Source: Flavobacterium sp.
GTDB lineage: Bacteria; Bacteroidota; Bacteroidia; Flavobacteriales; Flavobacteriaceae
Assembly: GCA_023251135.1 (NCBI GenBank)
Contig: JAHEZJ010000015.1
Span: 1-62,104 of the forward strand
Reading direction: 5' to 3'
DNA: 62,104 bases
Shown: positions 1-10,100 of the stretch, piece by piece
How the letters are laid out: every line of letters starts with the position of its first letter
Position numbering within the stretch: position 1 is the first letter of the stretch
Program-made: the position numbers and the translations under genes
Notes under the pieces: model-generated
The model's input: only the letters and a program-made list of their open reading frames with translations
Database searches by the model: none
Told to the model about the DNA's origin: nothing

Positions 1-364
1 TTCTTCCGAACATATTATATCTGGCAAGCGAATAATTTTGATTGGCGTTAATTATTAAGGTATCGCATTTGAAATCTTCGGCAGTAATTTTATTTAGCAT
101 TTTCAGCACACTTTCTGATCTTTCTGCACCAGCTCCTGGATTTTCATAATATTGATATGCAATTATTGGTGTTTTGCCAATCGCAGTAGAGTCTGTGAAA
201 ATTTTTCCATTCTCATAAAAAGCATCATAATTTAATCCCTTATTTTCTTTTTTTATTTGCGAAAACTCGCTCGGAACCTGAAAACTGACATCTCGCAATT
301 CGATTTTGGTTTGAGAGTAGAAATTAATTGTTGTGATTAAAATTAGTAAAAAGGGGCTTTTCAT
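1..364 (-). CDS. Secreted protein of unknown function (C-terminus cut by window edge)
   Basis: Reading the minus strand from the ATG at 364 gives an open frame to the window edge, about 121 residues, with no stop. It begins MKSPFLLILITTINFYSQTK, a short Sec signal peptide with a hydrophobic stretch at about residues 4-17. The rest is soluble, polar and rich in Asn, Lys and Tyr, and I recognise no family. The gene lies upstream on the window edge from the next secreted protein (431-880), on the same strand, so the two could be co-transcribed. The real C-terminus lies outside the window. The signal peptide is clear, but the function is unknown. Confidence 0.6.
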   Translation of the reverse strand, partial: MKSPFLLILITTINFYSQTKIELRDVSFQVPSEFSQIKKENKGLNYDAFYENGKIFTDSTAIGKTPIIAYQYYENPGAGAERSESVLKMLNKITAEDFKCDTLIINANQNYSLARYNMFGR

Positions 365-430
365 AGAGATCTGGTTATGATGTAAAATTGTATTAAGGAG
401 TTTAGAATTGTAGATATACTCTGTTTTTTC

Positions 431-880
431 TTATTGTAAAATCGCCTCGATCTTAGTTTCTGATTTTTCTTTGAGGACACTGTTAGGACGAAAATTCCAG
501 ATAATCAAGAATTTTCCTTTTGCAAGATATTCTTCCGGACGCTCATCAGTTGGCTGACCGTCTTTTCCCCAAAGCAAGCCTTGCAGAAATCGATCGCCTT
601 TAAAGGTGTGTTCAAATTCAAAATACATTACAGATCCACGATCCGTTTTACTTTTAAAATTTTGAATCGATTTACTTTTTAAGATTCCCACAATACTAGC
701 GTAGGTTTCAATATCATTATAAAATGTACAGGCTTGGGGAGTGATACAAATATTGCCATCGTTTAAAGTGTAGCCTTTAGGAATTTCTTTGTTTTTTAAT
801 TTTAAATCGGCAATTGTCTGACCGAATAAAGTAGTAGTAAGTAATAAGAATAATGCCGACAGGGGAATCGTAATTTTCAT
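431..880 (-). CDS. Small secreted protein, unknown function
   Basis: This 149-residue protein starts with a signal peptide (MKITIPLSALFLLLTTTLFG, cleavage likely near residue 20). The mature part is about 129 residues with two cysteines (residues about 44 and 50). No transmembrane segment follows and I see no catalytic motif. The C-terminal part (FLIIWNFRP and after) looks like beta strands. It lies 66 bp upstream of the truncated secreted protein on the same strand. I do not recognise the family. It is probably periplasmic or secreted. Confidence 0.7.
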   Translation of the reverse strand: MKITIPLSALFLLLTTTLFGQTIADLKLKNKEIPKGYTLNDGNICITPQACTFYNDIETYASIVGILKSKSIQNFKSKTDRGSVMYFEFEHTFKGDRFLQGLLWGKDGQPTDERPEEYLAKGKFLIIWNFRPNSVLKEKSETKIEAILQ

Positions 881-953
881 GGTTTAGAGTTTTAATTTAT
901 CAAACTAAAATAGTTTTTTTATTTGAGTTATTTGAATTTCATTTTTCGCTATT

Positions 954-986
954 AAACCCGACAGGTTTTAAAAACCTGTCGGGTTT
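954..986. repeat. 33-bp palindrome, copy 1
   Basis: A perfect inverted repeat with arms AAACCCGACAGGTTTT and its complement around a single-base centre. A second copy lies at 1550-1582, and together they bracket the acetyltransferase gene. It could act as a rho-independent terminator in either direction or be a dispersed palindromic element. Confidence 0.85.
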
Positions 987-1059
987 GAATAAGATTTATT
1001 CAGATAAATTATTTATTGGTTAAGTATGCTCTAGCCAAACATCTTATGTAGAATTTGTA

Positions 1060-1067
1060 TAATTTTG
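1060..1067 (+). promoter_or_regulatory. Candidate -7 element (TAATTTTG)
   Basis: Matches the Bacteroidota -7 consensus TAnnTTTG, 36 bp before the acetyltransferase ATG. No clear -33 TTG was seen. Confidence 0.4.
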
Positions 1068-1103
1068 AATGAATTGTTAAATTAAAAAGACCGGAATTTT
1101 AAA

Positions 1104-1541
1104 ATGGACATTGAAGTAATCTCATCACAAAATTTAAAACAACTTGTCGAATTGGTTTTAGAGCTTTGGAACGACTGCTCGTTTGACGAAGAATTTGAAA
1201 GCTATAAATCGATCATAGATTCAGAAAATGAAATTTGTTATGTTGTCAGACATCAGGGAGACTACATTGCGTTTGTACATTTAAGTACTCGAAATGATTA
1301 TGTTGAAGGTGCTGAAGACTTACCAGTTGCTTATATGGAAGCCATTTATGTGAAGCCAGCGTATCAAAAACAAGGTATTGCAAGAAGGTTAACAAAAGTT
1401 GCCGAAGACTGGGCGAAACAAAAAGGATTTAAACAAATCGCGTCTGACACCGACTTGGGGAATTCAGCAAGCATTGATTTTCATCAAAAAGCAGGTTTTA
1501 CCGAAGTTGAGAGAATAGTGTGCTTCATTAAAAATTTATAA
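1104..1541 (+). CDS. AAC(6')-I-like GNAT N-acetyltransferase
   Basis: This 145-residue GNAT-fold protein has the acetyl-CoA binding signature around residues 78-95 (IYVKPAYQKQGIARRL, the Q/RxxGxA/G loop). It ends with the ASDTDLGN...F HQKAGF block typical of small acetyltransferases. The order of motifs (LWNDCSF near residue 22, DYVEGAEDLPVAYMEAIYV, then the WAKQ...ASD block) is the pattern I know from AAC(6')-I aminoglycoside 6'-N-acetyltransferases of the aac(6')-Ig type in Acinetobacter. It would be cytoplasmic and acetylate amino groups of small molecules with acetyl-CoA. The substrate is inferred: chromosomal relatives need not confer resistance. It is monocistronic and framed by two 33-bp palindromes. 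Confidence 0.75.
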   Translation: MDIEVISSQNLKQLVELVLELWNDCSFDEEFESYKSIIDSENEICYVVRHQGDYIAFVHLSTRNDYVEGAEDLPVAYMEAIYVKPAYQKQGIARRLTKVAEDWAKQKGFKQIASDTDLGNSASIDFHQKAGFTEVERIVCFIKNL

Positions 1542-1549
1542 GATCAATT

Positions 1550-1582
1550 AAACCCGACAGGTTTTTAAAACCTGTCGGGTTT
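1550..1582. repeat. 33-bp palindrome, copy 2
   Basis: Same sequence as 954-986 except that the central T/A run is shifted by one base. It starts 9 bp after the acetyltransferase stop, where it can serve as its terminator. Confidence 0.85.
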
Positions 1583-1607
1583 GAATAACGTGAAAAAATT
1601 CAAAAAA

Positions 1608-1635
1608 AATCCCGCCTCAATTAAGAAACGGGATT
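1608..1635 (-). terminator. Terminator after lysA
   Basis: AATCCCG and CGGGATT form a stem 26 bp past the lysA stop. On the minus strand it is followed by a run of T (A-tract at 1602-1609). Confidence 0.7.
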
Positions 1636-1660
1636 AAAGTGATATTCTTTTTTTTTTATT

Positions 1661-2884
1661 TTAAACTGTTGCAGCAACTTCTTGTGGCAACGGAATTTGA
1701 TTTTTAAGCAAATCCTCGAATGTTTCGTGTTGACGGATTAAGATTCCTTTTCCGTTCATCCATAAAACTTCGGCTGGTTTGTATCTTGAATTGTAGTTGG
1801 ATGCCATAGAGAAACAATAAGCTCCGGCATTTCTGAATGCAAGAATATCACCCTCTGTAATTTCCGAGATTCTGCGGTTGTTGGCAAAAGTATCAGTTTC
1901 GCAAATGTATCCTACTACCGAGTAAAAACGCTCTTTTCCTTTTGGGTTCGAGATGTTCTCGATATGGTGTGACGAACCGTAAAACATAGGACGAATTAAG
2001 TGGTTGAAACCACTGTCGACTCCTGCGAAAACTGTAGAAGTAGTTTGTTTTACTACGTTTACTTTGGCTAAGAAGAAACCAGCTTCACTCACCAGGAATT
2101 TTCCAGGTTCGAAAATCAGTGTTAAATCTCTACCGTATTCGGCACAGAAAGAGTTGAATCTTTTTGATAATTTTTTACCTAATTCTTCAATATCGGTTTC
2201 TATATCGTCTTTTTTGTAAGGCACTTTAAATCCGCTTCCAAAATCCAGGAACTCCAGGTCTTTGAAATGTTTAGCGGTATCAAACAAAATTTCAGCTGCA
2301 TACAAGAATACTTCGATATCAAGGATATCCGATCCTGTGTGCATGTGAATTCCCACGATACTCATTTTTGTATTTTCTACAATTCGTAAAATATGAGGGA
2401 TCTGATGTACCGAAATTCCGAATTTACTATCGATATGTCCTACAGAAATATTGGCATTTCCACCCGCCATTACGTGCGGATTGATACGAATACATACTGG
2501 AATTTGTGGATATTTTGTTCCGAATTGCTCCAGAATAGATAGGTTATCGATATTGATCTGAACACCCATTGCAGCAACTTCTTCGATTTCTTCTAAAGAA
2601 ACTCCGTTTGGTGTAAAGAAAATTTTGTCAGGATCATAGCCAGCATGAAGTCCTAATTGAACTTCCTGAATAGATACAGTGTCCAGGCCAGACCCCATGT
2701 TCTTTAATAACTGAAGAATAGCAACGTTAGACAATGCTTTCATGGCATAATTAACTCTTAAGTTTTCTACCTTAGAGAAAGCTTTAGTTAATCTGTTGTA
2801 CTGAGATTGGATTTTTTCGGCATCATATACATATAATGGACTTCCAAATTGTTCTGCTAACTGCAGTAAATCTTTTGCTTGCAT
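1661..2884 (-). CDS. lysA: Diaminopimelate decarboxylase
   Basis: PLP-dependent fold-III decarboxylase that converts meso-diaminopimelate to L-lysine and CO2, the last step of lysine biosynthesis, in the cytoplasm. The protein from the ATG at 2884 is 407 residues. It has the PLP lysine in YAMKALSN (Lys49), the HMHTGSD and GFKVPY segments, the glycine-rich phosphate-binding EPGKF motif (most families have EPGR), and CETDTF, which supplies the active-site cysteine. The frame is open to a TTG at 2953, but the extra 23 residues are not typical of the family, so I prefer 2884. It is divergent from the TonB receptor gene at 3078. Confidence 0.95.
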   Translation of the reverse strand: MQAKDLLQLAEQFGSPLYVYDAEKIQSQYNRLTKAFSKVENLRVNYAMKALSNVAILQLLKNMGSGLDTVSIQEVQLGLHAGYDPDKIFFTPNGVSLEEIEEVAAMGVQINIDNLSILEQFGTKYPQIPVCIRINPHVMAGGNANISVGHIDSKFGISVHQIPHILRIVENTKMSIVGIHMHTGSDILDIEVFLYAAEILFDTAKHFKDLEFLDFGSGFKVPYKKDDIETDIEELGKKLSKRFNSFCAEYGRDLTLIFEPGKFLVSEAGFFLAKVNVVKQTTSTVFAGVDSGFNHLIRPMFYGSSHHIENISNPKGKERFYSVVGYICETDTFANNRRISEITEGDILAFRNAGAYCFSMASNYNSRYKPAEVLWMNGKGILIRQHETFEDLLKNQIPLPQEVAATV

Positions 2885-3040
2885 CTGTAAACTATTTTCA
2901 GCAAACTTATTACTCTTTTGGGGATTGACAAATTTTAAAATGAAAAATAACAAATTGTAACAAATTGTTATAAAAATAACAACGTGGAATTGGAAGTTTT
3001 TTTTAAAATGAATAATTTCTTATTTAGAACAAATTAAAAT

Positions 3041-3048
3041 TATATTTG
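3041..3048 (+). promoter_or_regulatory. Candidate -7 element (TATATTTG)
   Basis: Exact TAnnTTTG match, 30 bp before the TonB receptor start at 3078. Confidence 0.5.
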
Positions 3049-3077
3049 CAAAAAATTTCTATTTTTAAAGATTATTT

Positions 3078-5210
3078 ATGAAAAAAATCACTACATTTTG
3101 CTTGATTATCCTTACAACTACGGTAGGATTTGCTCAGGAAAAATCAAAAGACAGTTTGCAGACCAATAATTTAGATGATATTATTGTAACGGCAAGTCGA
3201 AAAAAAGAGAGTATCAAAGAAGTTGTTTCTTCTATTACGATTGTTGGAGCGAAAAAGATCCAAAGTCAGACAATGGTGAATTCAAATATCAGCAATATTT
3301 TACAATATACAGTTCCGGGTTTAGCAACGGCAAGCAATCAGACTTCAAATTTTGGTCAGACTTTAAGAGGAAGACCGTTTTTGGTGATGATTGATGGAAT
3401 ACCACAATCTACACCTTTGAGAAATGGAGGTAGAGATCTTCAGGTAATTGATCCTTCGTCTATCGAAAGAGTGGAAGTAATTAAAGGAGCCACTTCAATT
3501 TATGGTAATGGGGCCGATGGAGGAATCATCAATTACATTACAAAGAAAAATCATTCGGAAGAAAAGATTGGTGGTTCGGTACAAGTTGGGTTGATTACAC
3601 AGCCTAAAACATTTGCAGAATCATTTGGTTACAGAGCTTCACTTTCGTTGGCTGGAAAACTAAAAAAGTTCGATTATGTTGTTGGATTTACACAGGAAAG
3701 ATCAGGTGTGTCTAAAGATGCAAATGGTGTTAATCTTTCGCCGTTTTACAGTTTATCCAATTTGAATACCTACAACGGATTGTTTAAAATTGGATATTCG
3801 CTTACAGACAAGCAAAGACTGGAATTCTCGTACATGGGTTATGCATCGAAATCATTTTTAGATCAGGATGTTAAGATTGGTAAGTGGGGAGAAATTCCAA
3901 CTATTGGAGTGGAAGCCGGTGGCCGTTTAGGAACACCTGAAGGAACACCTCGAAATCATAATTTTAGATTGTCGTACTCCAATTCGGAGATTTGGAATAA
4001 TACTTCTTTGGACGTAAATGTTTATGCACAGGACTTCAGAACGGTTTACTCGTACGACAGAGATCAGTTTTTAAATGGAGGACAGTCGAATGTAGCTTCG
4101 CAAAAGAAAGGGCTGCGTGTTAATTTTGATTCCCGTCTTTTTGCAAATGATACGTATAAAGCAGAAGTAATTTATGGTTTGGATTTGCTGCAGGATAAAA
4201 CAGTTCAAAAATTAGAAGACGGTCGTTTCTGGACACCACAAATGAATATGGTCAATACAGCTCCGTTTGCTTTAATCAAATTTGATGCCTGGGGGAAATT
4301 CACCATAAAGGCAGGTGCGAGATATGAAAATATTAAGGTTAAAGCGGATGATTTTAATACATTGCCGGTATTGAATGCTAAAAACAATACCTACACCAAA
4401 AGTATTTTTGTTCAGGGAGGCGAATTAGATTACAATGCCCTTGTTGGAAATATCGGATTACGATATAACATTATGCCGGAGGTAAATGTTTTTACAAGTT
4501 ATTCTCAATCTTTTTCGATCAATGAGGTAGGGCGTATTTTAAGAACGTCTACCGAAAGTGTGATTTCAAAATTACCAACCGATCCTATAATTGTAAACAA
4601 CTACGAAATGGGTGTGGCCGGAGCGATTAAAAAGTGGTTCAACTATGAGGTAACGAGTTTCTGGAGTACATCAGAGTTAGGCGCTACATCGATTCAGTCT
4701 GCTGATGGTTCTTTTGCGATGCAGCGTGCTCCTGAAAATATTTGGGGTTACGAGGCTGTTGTAGGTTTTAAACCGTTGGATATTTTAAGTTTTGGTGGTG
4801 CTTTTGCCTGGATAGAAGGTAAAGTAGATAATGATAATAACGGAACTTACGAGAAATACATTAACGGATCCCGAATAATGGCTCCAAAACTTACGACTTA
4901 TATTCAGGTACACCCTATAAAAAATTTAGAGATTGAATTAAGCTCTTTGCATAACTTTAAAAGAGACCGATTTGATCCAAGTCCAACAACAAATCTGTAC
5001 AGTTTTAATGAAGGTCCAGTAAAAAAATATACCGTTTTTAACTTAAGCAGTTCTTACCTTATCAATAAATCATTCCGATTAGGATTAGGAGTTGAGAATT
5101 TGTTTAACAAAGATTACGCACCCAATATTGCATGGTGGCAAGCCAGAGATAAAGACTTTGTAAATGCTCCGGGAAGACGTATCACTTTACAAATTCAGTA
5201 TAATTTTTAA
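3078..5210 (+). CDS. TonB-dependent outer-membrane receptor
   Basis: This 710-residue protein has a signal peptide (residues 1-20, ending GFAQ). A plug domain spans about 33-155 (DDIIVTASRKKESIKEV, then the VIKGATSIYGNGADGGIINY block). The rest is a long 22-stranded beta-barrel ending in an aromatic terminal strand (LQIQYNF), the signature recognised by the BAM complex. It lacks the N-terminal carboxypeptidase-like domain of SusC proteins. It therefore resembles the siderophore/metal-chelate receptors of the FhuA/IutA type. It imports its ligand across the outer membrane with energy from TonB-ExbBD. No iron-acquisition enzyme or Fur-box-like site was recognised next to it, so the ligand is unknown. 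Confidence 0.92.
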   Translation: MKKITTFCLIILTTTVGFAQEKSKDSLQTNNLDDIIVTASRKKESIKEVVSSITIVGAKKIQSQTMVNSNISNILQYTVPGLATASNQTSNFGQTLRGRPFLVMIDGIPQSTPLRNGGRDLQVIDPSSIERVEVIKGATSIYGNGADGGIINYITKKNHSEEKIGGSVQVGLITQPKTFAESFGYRASLSLAGKLKKFDYVVGFTQERSGVSKDANGVNLSPFYSLSNLNTYNGLFKIGYSLTDKQRLEFSYMGYASKSFLDQDVKIGKWGEIPTIGVEAGGRLGTPEGTPRNHNFRLSYSNSEIWNNTSLDVNVYAQDFRTVYSYDRDQFLNGGQSNVASQKKGLRVNFDSRLFANDTYKAEVIYGLDLLQDKTVQKLEDGRFWTPQMNMVNTAPFALIKFDAWGKFTIKAGARYENIKVKADDFNTLPVLNAKNNTYTKSIFVQGGELDYNALVGNIGLRYNIMPEVNVFTSYSQSFSINEVGRILRTSTESVISKLPTDPIIVNNYEMGVAGAIKKWFNYEVTSFWSTSELGATSIQSADGSFAMQRAPENIWGYEAVVGFKPLDILSFGGAFAWIEGKVDNDNNGTYEKYINGSRIMAPKLTTYIQVHPIKNLEIELSSLHNFKRDRFDPSPTTNLYSFNEGPVKKYTVFNLSSSYLINKSFRLGLGVENLFNKDYAPNIAWWQARDKDFVNAPGRRITLQIQYNF

Positions 5211-5254
5211 ATTTAGAAGAATCTATTTGAAGTGTAATTCCATAATTTCATAAC

Positions 5255-5538
5255 AAAGGGGCTGTCCGAAAAGAATGAACTTCCTCTTATTATGTTATTG
5301 TTTAAAATCTCTACTTTAGTTCGACGCGAATAAAAACAGATTTTTTTCCTCATTTAAAAGTTTTTTTAATTTTTAGAATCCGTTTTTATCAGTGTCTTCG
5401 CGATAGCGAATCTGTAAAATCAGCGTTGAATTAAGACGTATAATTTTTGCCGACCAAACAAACTGCTTTTGGATTATAATTCAATCTAAATTATTTATAA
5501 AAACAAGGCTGTCCTTACTTTTCGGACAGCCTCTTTTG
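5255..5538. repeat. MITE-like element with terminal inverted repeats
   Basis: The 357-bp gap between the convergent genes at 5210 and 5568 holds GGCTGTCCGAAAAG at 5260-5273 and its inverted copy at 5518-5531. These bound a 284-bp stretch with no long ORF. The left end reads AAAGGGGCTG and the right end, inverted, AAAAGAGGCTG. No clear target duplication is visible. The interior is AT-rich and contains CGCGATAGCG. This could be a non-autonomous transposon remnant or two related terminator hairpins. Confidence 0.45.
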
Positions 5539-5545
5539 TTTTTAT
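5505..5545. terminator. Bidirectional terminator between TonB receptor and gltD
   Basis: AGGCTGTCC (5506-5514) pairs with GGACAGCCT (5524-5532) around a 9-base loop. It has a T-rich tail on the plus side and TTGTTTTTAT on the minus side, so it can end both convergent transcripts. Confidence 0.7.
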
Positions 5546-5567
5546 AAAGGTGAAATGAGTCTGCGAT

Positions 5568-7022
5568 TTACAAACTTGGCAAATCTCCGTTTCCTTTAGT
5601 TGGCAGATTTGTAGAACCCATTAAGAATAAATCGACCTCTCTGGCTGCTTCACGACCTTCTGAAATAGCCCATACAATTAACGATTGTCCTCTTCGCATA
5701 TCACCGGCAGTGAAAATGTGTGGTACATTCGTTTGGTAATTTTTGGCTTTATAGTTGCTTCTCATGTCGATTTCAAGACCTAATTGCTCGCTTAAAGTTT
5801 TCTCCGGACCTGTGAATCCTAAAGCCAATAAAGCTAAATCACAAGGCCAGATTTTCTCAGAACCTTCTTTTTCAATTAATTCCGGACGTTGCCCAGGAGT
5901 CATCTTCCATTGTACTTCAACGGTTTTTAATCCAGTAAGTTCTCCTTTGTCGTTTGAAATGAATTCTTTGGTATTGATTAGCCAGTTTCGGTTACAGCCT
6001 TCCTCGTGAGAAGAAGATGTTTTTAGCTGCAGCGGCCAGAAAGGCCAAGGAGTTGTCTCGCTTCTTCCAACCGGAGGTTTTGGTAAAATCTCAAAATTAG
6101 TTACCGATTTTGCACCATGTCTGTTCGAGGTTCCGATACAATCTGAACCTGTATCTCCACCACCAATCACGATTACATCTTTACCGGTTGCTTTAACCTG
6201 ATCCGGAACCGATTCTCCAAATAAAACTTTAGTCTGCTGTGTTAAGAAATCCATTGCCTGAACAACACCTTTGCTTTCAATACCTTTCGTTGGCAAACTT
6301 CTTCTTTCAGTTGCTCCACCGCACAATACGATAGAATCGAAAGAATTTAATTCGGCTACGCTAAAGTTAACGCCCACATTCACATTGGTTTTAAAAGTGA
6401 TTCCCTCTGCTTCAAGAATCGCAACACGTCTGTCGATGATTCCTTTTTCCAGTTTAAAATTCGGAATTCCGTAACGTAGTAAACCACCAATGGCATTGTC
6501 TCTTTCAAAAACAGTAACGGTGTGACCGGCTCTGTTTAATTGCTGTGCTGCCGCTAAACCCGCAGGACCTGAACCAATAACAGCAACCGTTTTTCCGGTT
6601 CTGGTTTTCGGAGCCTGTGGCTTGATCCAGCCTTCGGCAAAACCTCTTTCGATGATGTTTTTCTCGATATTTTCGATGGCAACAGGTTCTTTGATGATTC
6701 CCAATACACATGATTTTTCACATGGAGCAGGGCATAAGCGACCCGTAAATTCAGGAAAGTTATTCGTTGATTGTAAAATCTCTAAAGCACTTTGCCATTC
6801 TTCCTGATGCACCATATCGTTAAAATCAGGAATTAAATTTCCTAATGGACAGGAGCTGTGGCAAAAAGGAATACCACAATCCATACATCTCGAACCTTGT
6901 TCTTTTATTTTATCTTTTGCTAACGGAATAGTAAACTCGTTGTAGTTCGTAACACGTTCTGCAACTGCTAAATTACTTTCGTCGGCTCTGCTATATTCTT
7001 TAAATCCGCCTATTTTACCCAT
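5568..7022 (-). CDS. gltD: Glutamate synthase small (beta) subunit
   Basis: NADPH-dependent FAD oxidoreductase subunit of glutamate synthase. It passes electrons from NADPH through iron-sulfur clusters to the large subunit, which makes two glutamates from glutamine and 2-oxoglutarate. The 484 residues contain the N-terminal cysteine clusters (CMDCGIPFC, then CPAPCEKSC), the FAD-binding GSGPAGLAAA at about residue 150, the NADPH-binding GGGDTGSDC at about 288, and a C-terminal GDMRRGQSL FAD motif. Length and motif order match the family. The gene follows gltB on the same strand with a 126-bp gap holding a short direct repeat. Confidence 0.97.
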   Translation of the reverse strand: MGKIGGFKEYSRADESNLAVAERVTNYNEFTIPLAKDKIKEQGSRCMDCGIPFCHSSCPLGNLIPDFNDMVHQEEWQSALEILQSTNNFPEFTGRLCPAPCEKSCVLGIIKEPVAIENIEKNIIERGFAEGWIKPQAPKTRTGKTVAVIGSGPAGLAAAQQLNRAGHTVTVFERDNAIGGLLRYGIPNFKLEKGIIDRRVAILEAEGITFKTNVNVGVNFSVAELNSFDSIVLCGGATERRSLPTKGIESKGVVQAMDFLTQQTKVLFGESVPDQVKATGKDVIVIGGGDTGSDCIGTSNRHGAKSVTNFEILPKPPVGRSETTPWPFWPLQLKTSSSHEEGCNRNWLINTKEFISNDKGELTGLKTVEVQWKMTPGQRPELIEKEGSEKIWPCDLALLALGFTGPEKTLSEQLGLEIDMRSNYKAKNYQTNVPHIFTAGDMRRGQSLIVWAISEGREAAREVDLFLMGSTNLPTKGNGDLPSL

Positions 7023-7068
7023 GACATTTTAAATTAAATTCCAATTTCTTAAGATCCCAAATTCCAAT

Positions 7069-7104
7069 CCTTCGACTTCACTTCCTTCGACTTCGCTCAG
7101 GAAG
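7069..7104. repeat. Direct repeat in gltB-gltD spacer
   Basis: CCTTCGACTTC occurs at 7069-7079 and 7084-7094. The second copy runs into GCTCAGGAAG, making a small CTTCC...GGAAG foldback. Function unknown. Confidence 0.5.
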
Positions 7105-7148
7105 ACATTGCCAGTGGAATTCGGAATTTTATTTTTTGAAATTGATTT

Positions 7149-10100
7149 TTACCCCGCTATTAATTCTTCTATTTTTTTCTCTTCTGCAATTCGTTGTAAT
7201 GCTTTTTTATAATCTGTTGGCATTACTTTTACGAAATTTTGCTGTTCATTTTCCCAGTCTGCTAAAATTCTTTTTGCTAATGGACTGTTGGTGTACAGAG
7301 AGTGGTTTTTGATAAGTTTTCTTAGTTTTCTCACGTCTTCGTCTTCGATAGGATCAAAAGCAACCATTTCCATGTTGCATACTCTTGAATCGAATTGTTG
7401 TTTCGGATCGTAAACATAGGCAACACCACCGCTCATACCGGCAGCGAAGTTTCGCCCTGTTTTTCCTAAAACTACCACCGTACCACCGGTCATGTACTCA
7501 CATCCGTGATCTCCAATTCCTTCGACAACCGCAGTTGCTCCCGAATTTCTAACACAGAAACGTTCTCCGGCAATTCCATTAATATAAGCCTCTCCGGTAA
7601 TAGCTCCGTAAAGGGCAACGTTCCCGATAATGATATTTTCTTCAGGTTTAAAAGTGGCAGTTGGAGGTACTTTTACAATTAGTTTTCCGCCCGAAAGCCC
7701 TTTTCCTAAATAATCATTACAGTTTCCGTGAATTTTAAACGACAATCCGTTTGTGGCAAAAGCACCAAAACTTTGTCCGGCAGAACCTTCAAAATCAACT
7801 AAAATAGTATCATCAGGTAATCCTTGTGCCCCATAAATTTTTGAGATTTCATTACTCAAAATGGCACCTACAGAACGGTCTGTATTTTTAATTTTAAAGG
7901 TAACTCTTGTTTTTTCTTTTCTGTAAATAGACGGAATCGCTTCTTTGATAATGGCAAAGTCTAATACGTTTTCAAGTTGGTGATCCTGTGCAGTCGTATT
8001 GTGATTTGGAACCGTTTTGGCTTTTTCCGGTTTGTATAAAATCGATGATAAGTCTAATCCATTGGCTTTGTAATGTTGGATCGCTTTGTTTACATTTAAT
8101 TTTTGCGACTGACCCACCATTTCTTTTAAAGTTCTGAAACCTAATTGCGCCATGATTTCTCTTAACTCTTCGGCAATAAAATACATGAAGTTTATGACGT
8201 GTTCTGGAGTTCCTTTGAAATTTTTTCTCAATTCAGGATCCTGAGTAGCAATACCAACCGGGCAGGTATTTAAGTGACAAGCTCTCATCATGATACATCC
8301 TGAGGCCACCAGCGGTGCAGTTGCAAAACCAAATTCCTCGGCTCCTAACAATGCTGCTATCGCCACATCACGACCTGTTTTCAATTGTCCGTCACATTCC
8401 AGAACGACACGGCTTCTCAAATCGTTTAAGATCAAAGTTTGCTGTGCTTCGGCTAGTCCAAGTTCCCACGGAATACCTGTATGCTGTAAAGAAGTTAAGG
8501 GGGCAGCACCGGTTCCTCCGTCATAACCTGAAATTAAGATCACGTCAGCTTTTGCTTTGGCAACACCGGCAGCGATCGTCCCAACTCCAACTTCAGAAAC
8601 TAATTTTACGTTTACACGCGCTTCACGATTGGCATTTTTCAAGTCGTAAATCAACTGTGATAAATCCTCGATGGAATAAATGTCGTGGTGTGGCGGAGGC
8701 GAAATCAAACCTACATAAGGTGTAGAGTTTCTGGTTTCGGCAATCCATGGCACCACTTTTTCTCCGGGTAACTGTCCACCTTCACCAGGTTTTGCTCCCT
8801 GAGCCATTTTAATCTGAATTTCTTTGGCATTTGTCAAATAGTTGATCGAAACACCAAAACGTCCCGATGCCACTTGTTTGATCGCACTGTTTCTCGAATC
8901 ACCGTTAATTTCTTTCTGGAAACGTTTTGGATCTTCTCCACCTTCTCCCGAATTACTTTTTCCACCAATTCTGTTCATGGCAATCGCTAAATTCTCGTGC
9001 GCTTCTCTACTGATCGATCCGTAAGACATCGCTCCGGTTTTGAATTTCTTCACAATTTCAGTCCATGATTCTACTTCATCGATCGAAATCGGATCTAGAT
9101 TATTGAATTCAAATAAACCTCTGATTGTCATTAAGTTTGAGCTTTGCTCATTGACCATGTTGGAGTATTCTTTATAGCTTTCAGGGCTGTTTAAACGAAC
9201 GGCCTGTTGTAATTTAGAAATAGTAGTCGGGTTAAACATGTGTTTTTCACCGCCACGTCTCCATCTGTAAATACCTCCAATTTCAAGGGAAAGTAAGTTG
9301 GCAATTTTTGAATTTGGAAAGGCTTTCTGGAAACGTTTTTTGACTTCTTTTTCGACTTCCATCAAACCAATTCCTTCAATTCTTGAAGGGGTGTAAGGGA
9401 AGTATTTTGAAGTAAAGGTTTTGTTTAAGCCTAAAATCTCGAAAATCTGTGCAGCTCTGTACGAATGTAAAGTCGAGATACCAATTTTGTTCATGATTTT
9501 AACGATTCCTTTTGCAATAGCTTTGTTGTAATTTACAATTGCATAATCCGCTTTTACCCCTTTGATAAAGCCCTGATTCACCTGATCGTGAATGATTTCG
9601 TTTACCATGTATGGATTGATCGCACTTGCTCCGTATCCGAACAATAAAGCGAAATGATGCGGTTCACGAGGTTCGGCAGATTCGATTATGATTCCGAATT
9701 TAGAACGAACCTGTAAAATATTCAAAGAGTGGTGAATATAAGAACAAGCCAATAACATTGGTATTGGAGCCAGTTTTTCACTTACACCTCTGTCTGATAA
9801 AATAATAATGTTGCATCCGTCAGAAACGGCTTTGAATGTGGCTTCAACACATTTTTCAAGTGCGCGCTCTAAGCCATTTACTCCTTTTTCGATCTTATAT
9901 AAGGTAGAAATAGTGGCCGATTTGAAATCGACATGATCAATGTTTCTGATTTTATCTAAATCCTCGTTGGAAATAACCGGATTTTGAATTTTCAGTTTTT
10001 TGCATTGTTTCGATTCAATTTCAAAAATATTAAAATCACCGCCAATAGCTAAACTGATATCGGTAATGATTTCCTCACGAATACCATCCAGTGGTGGGTT

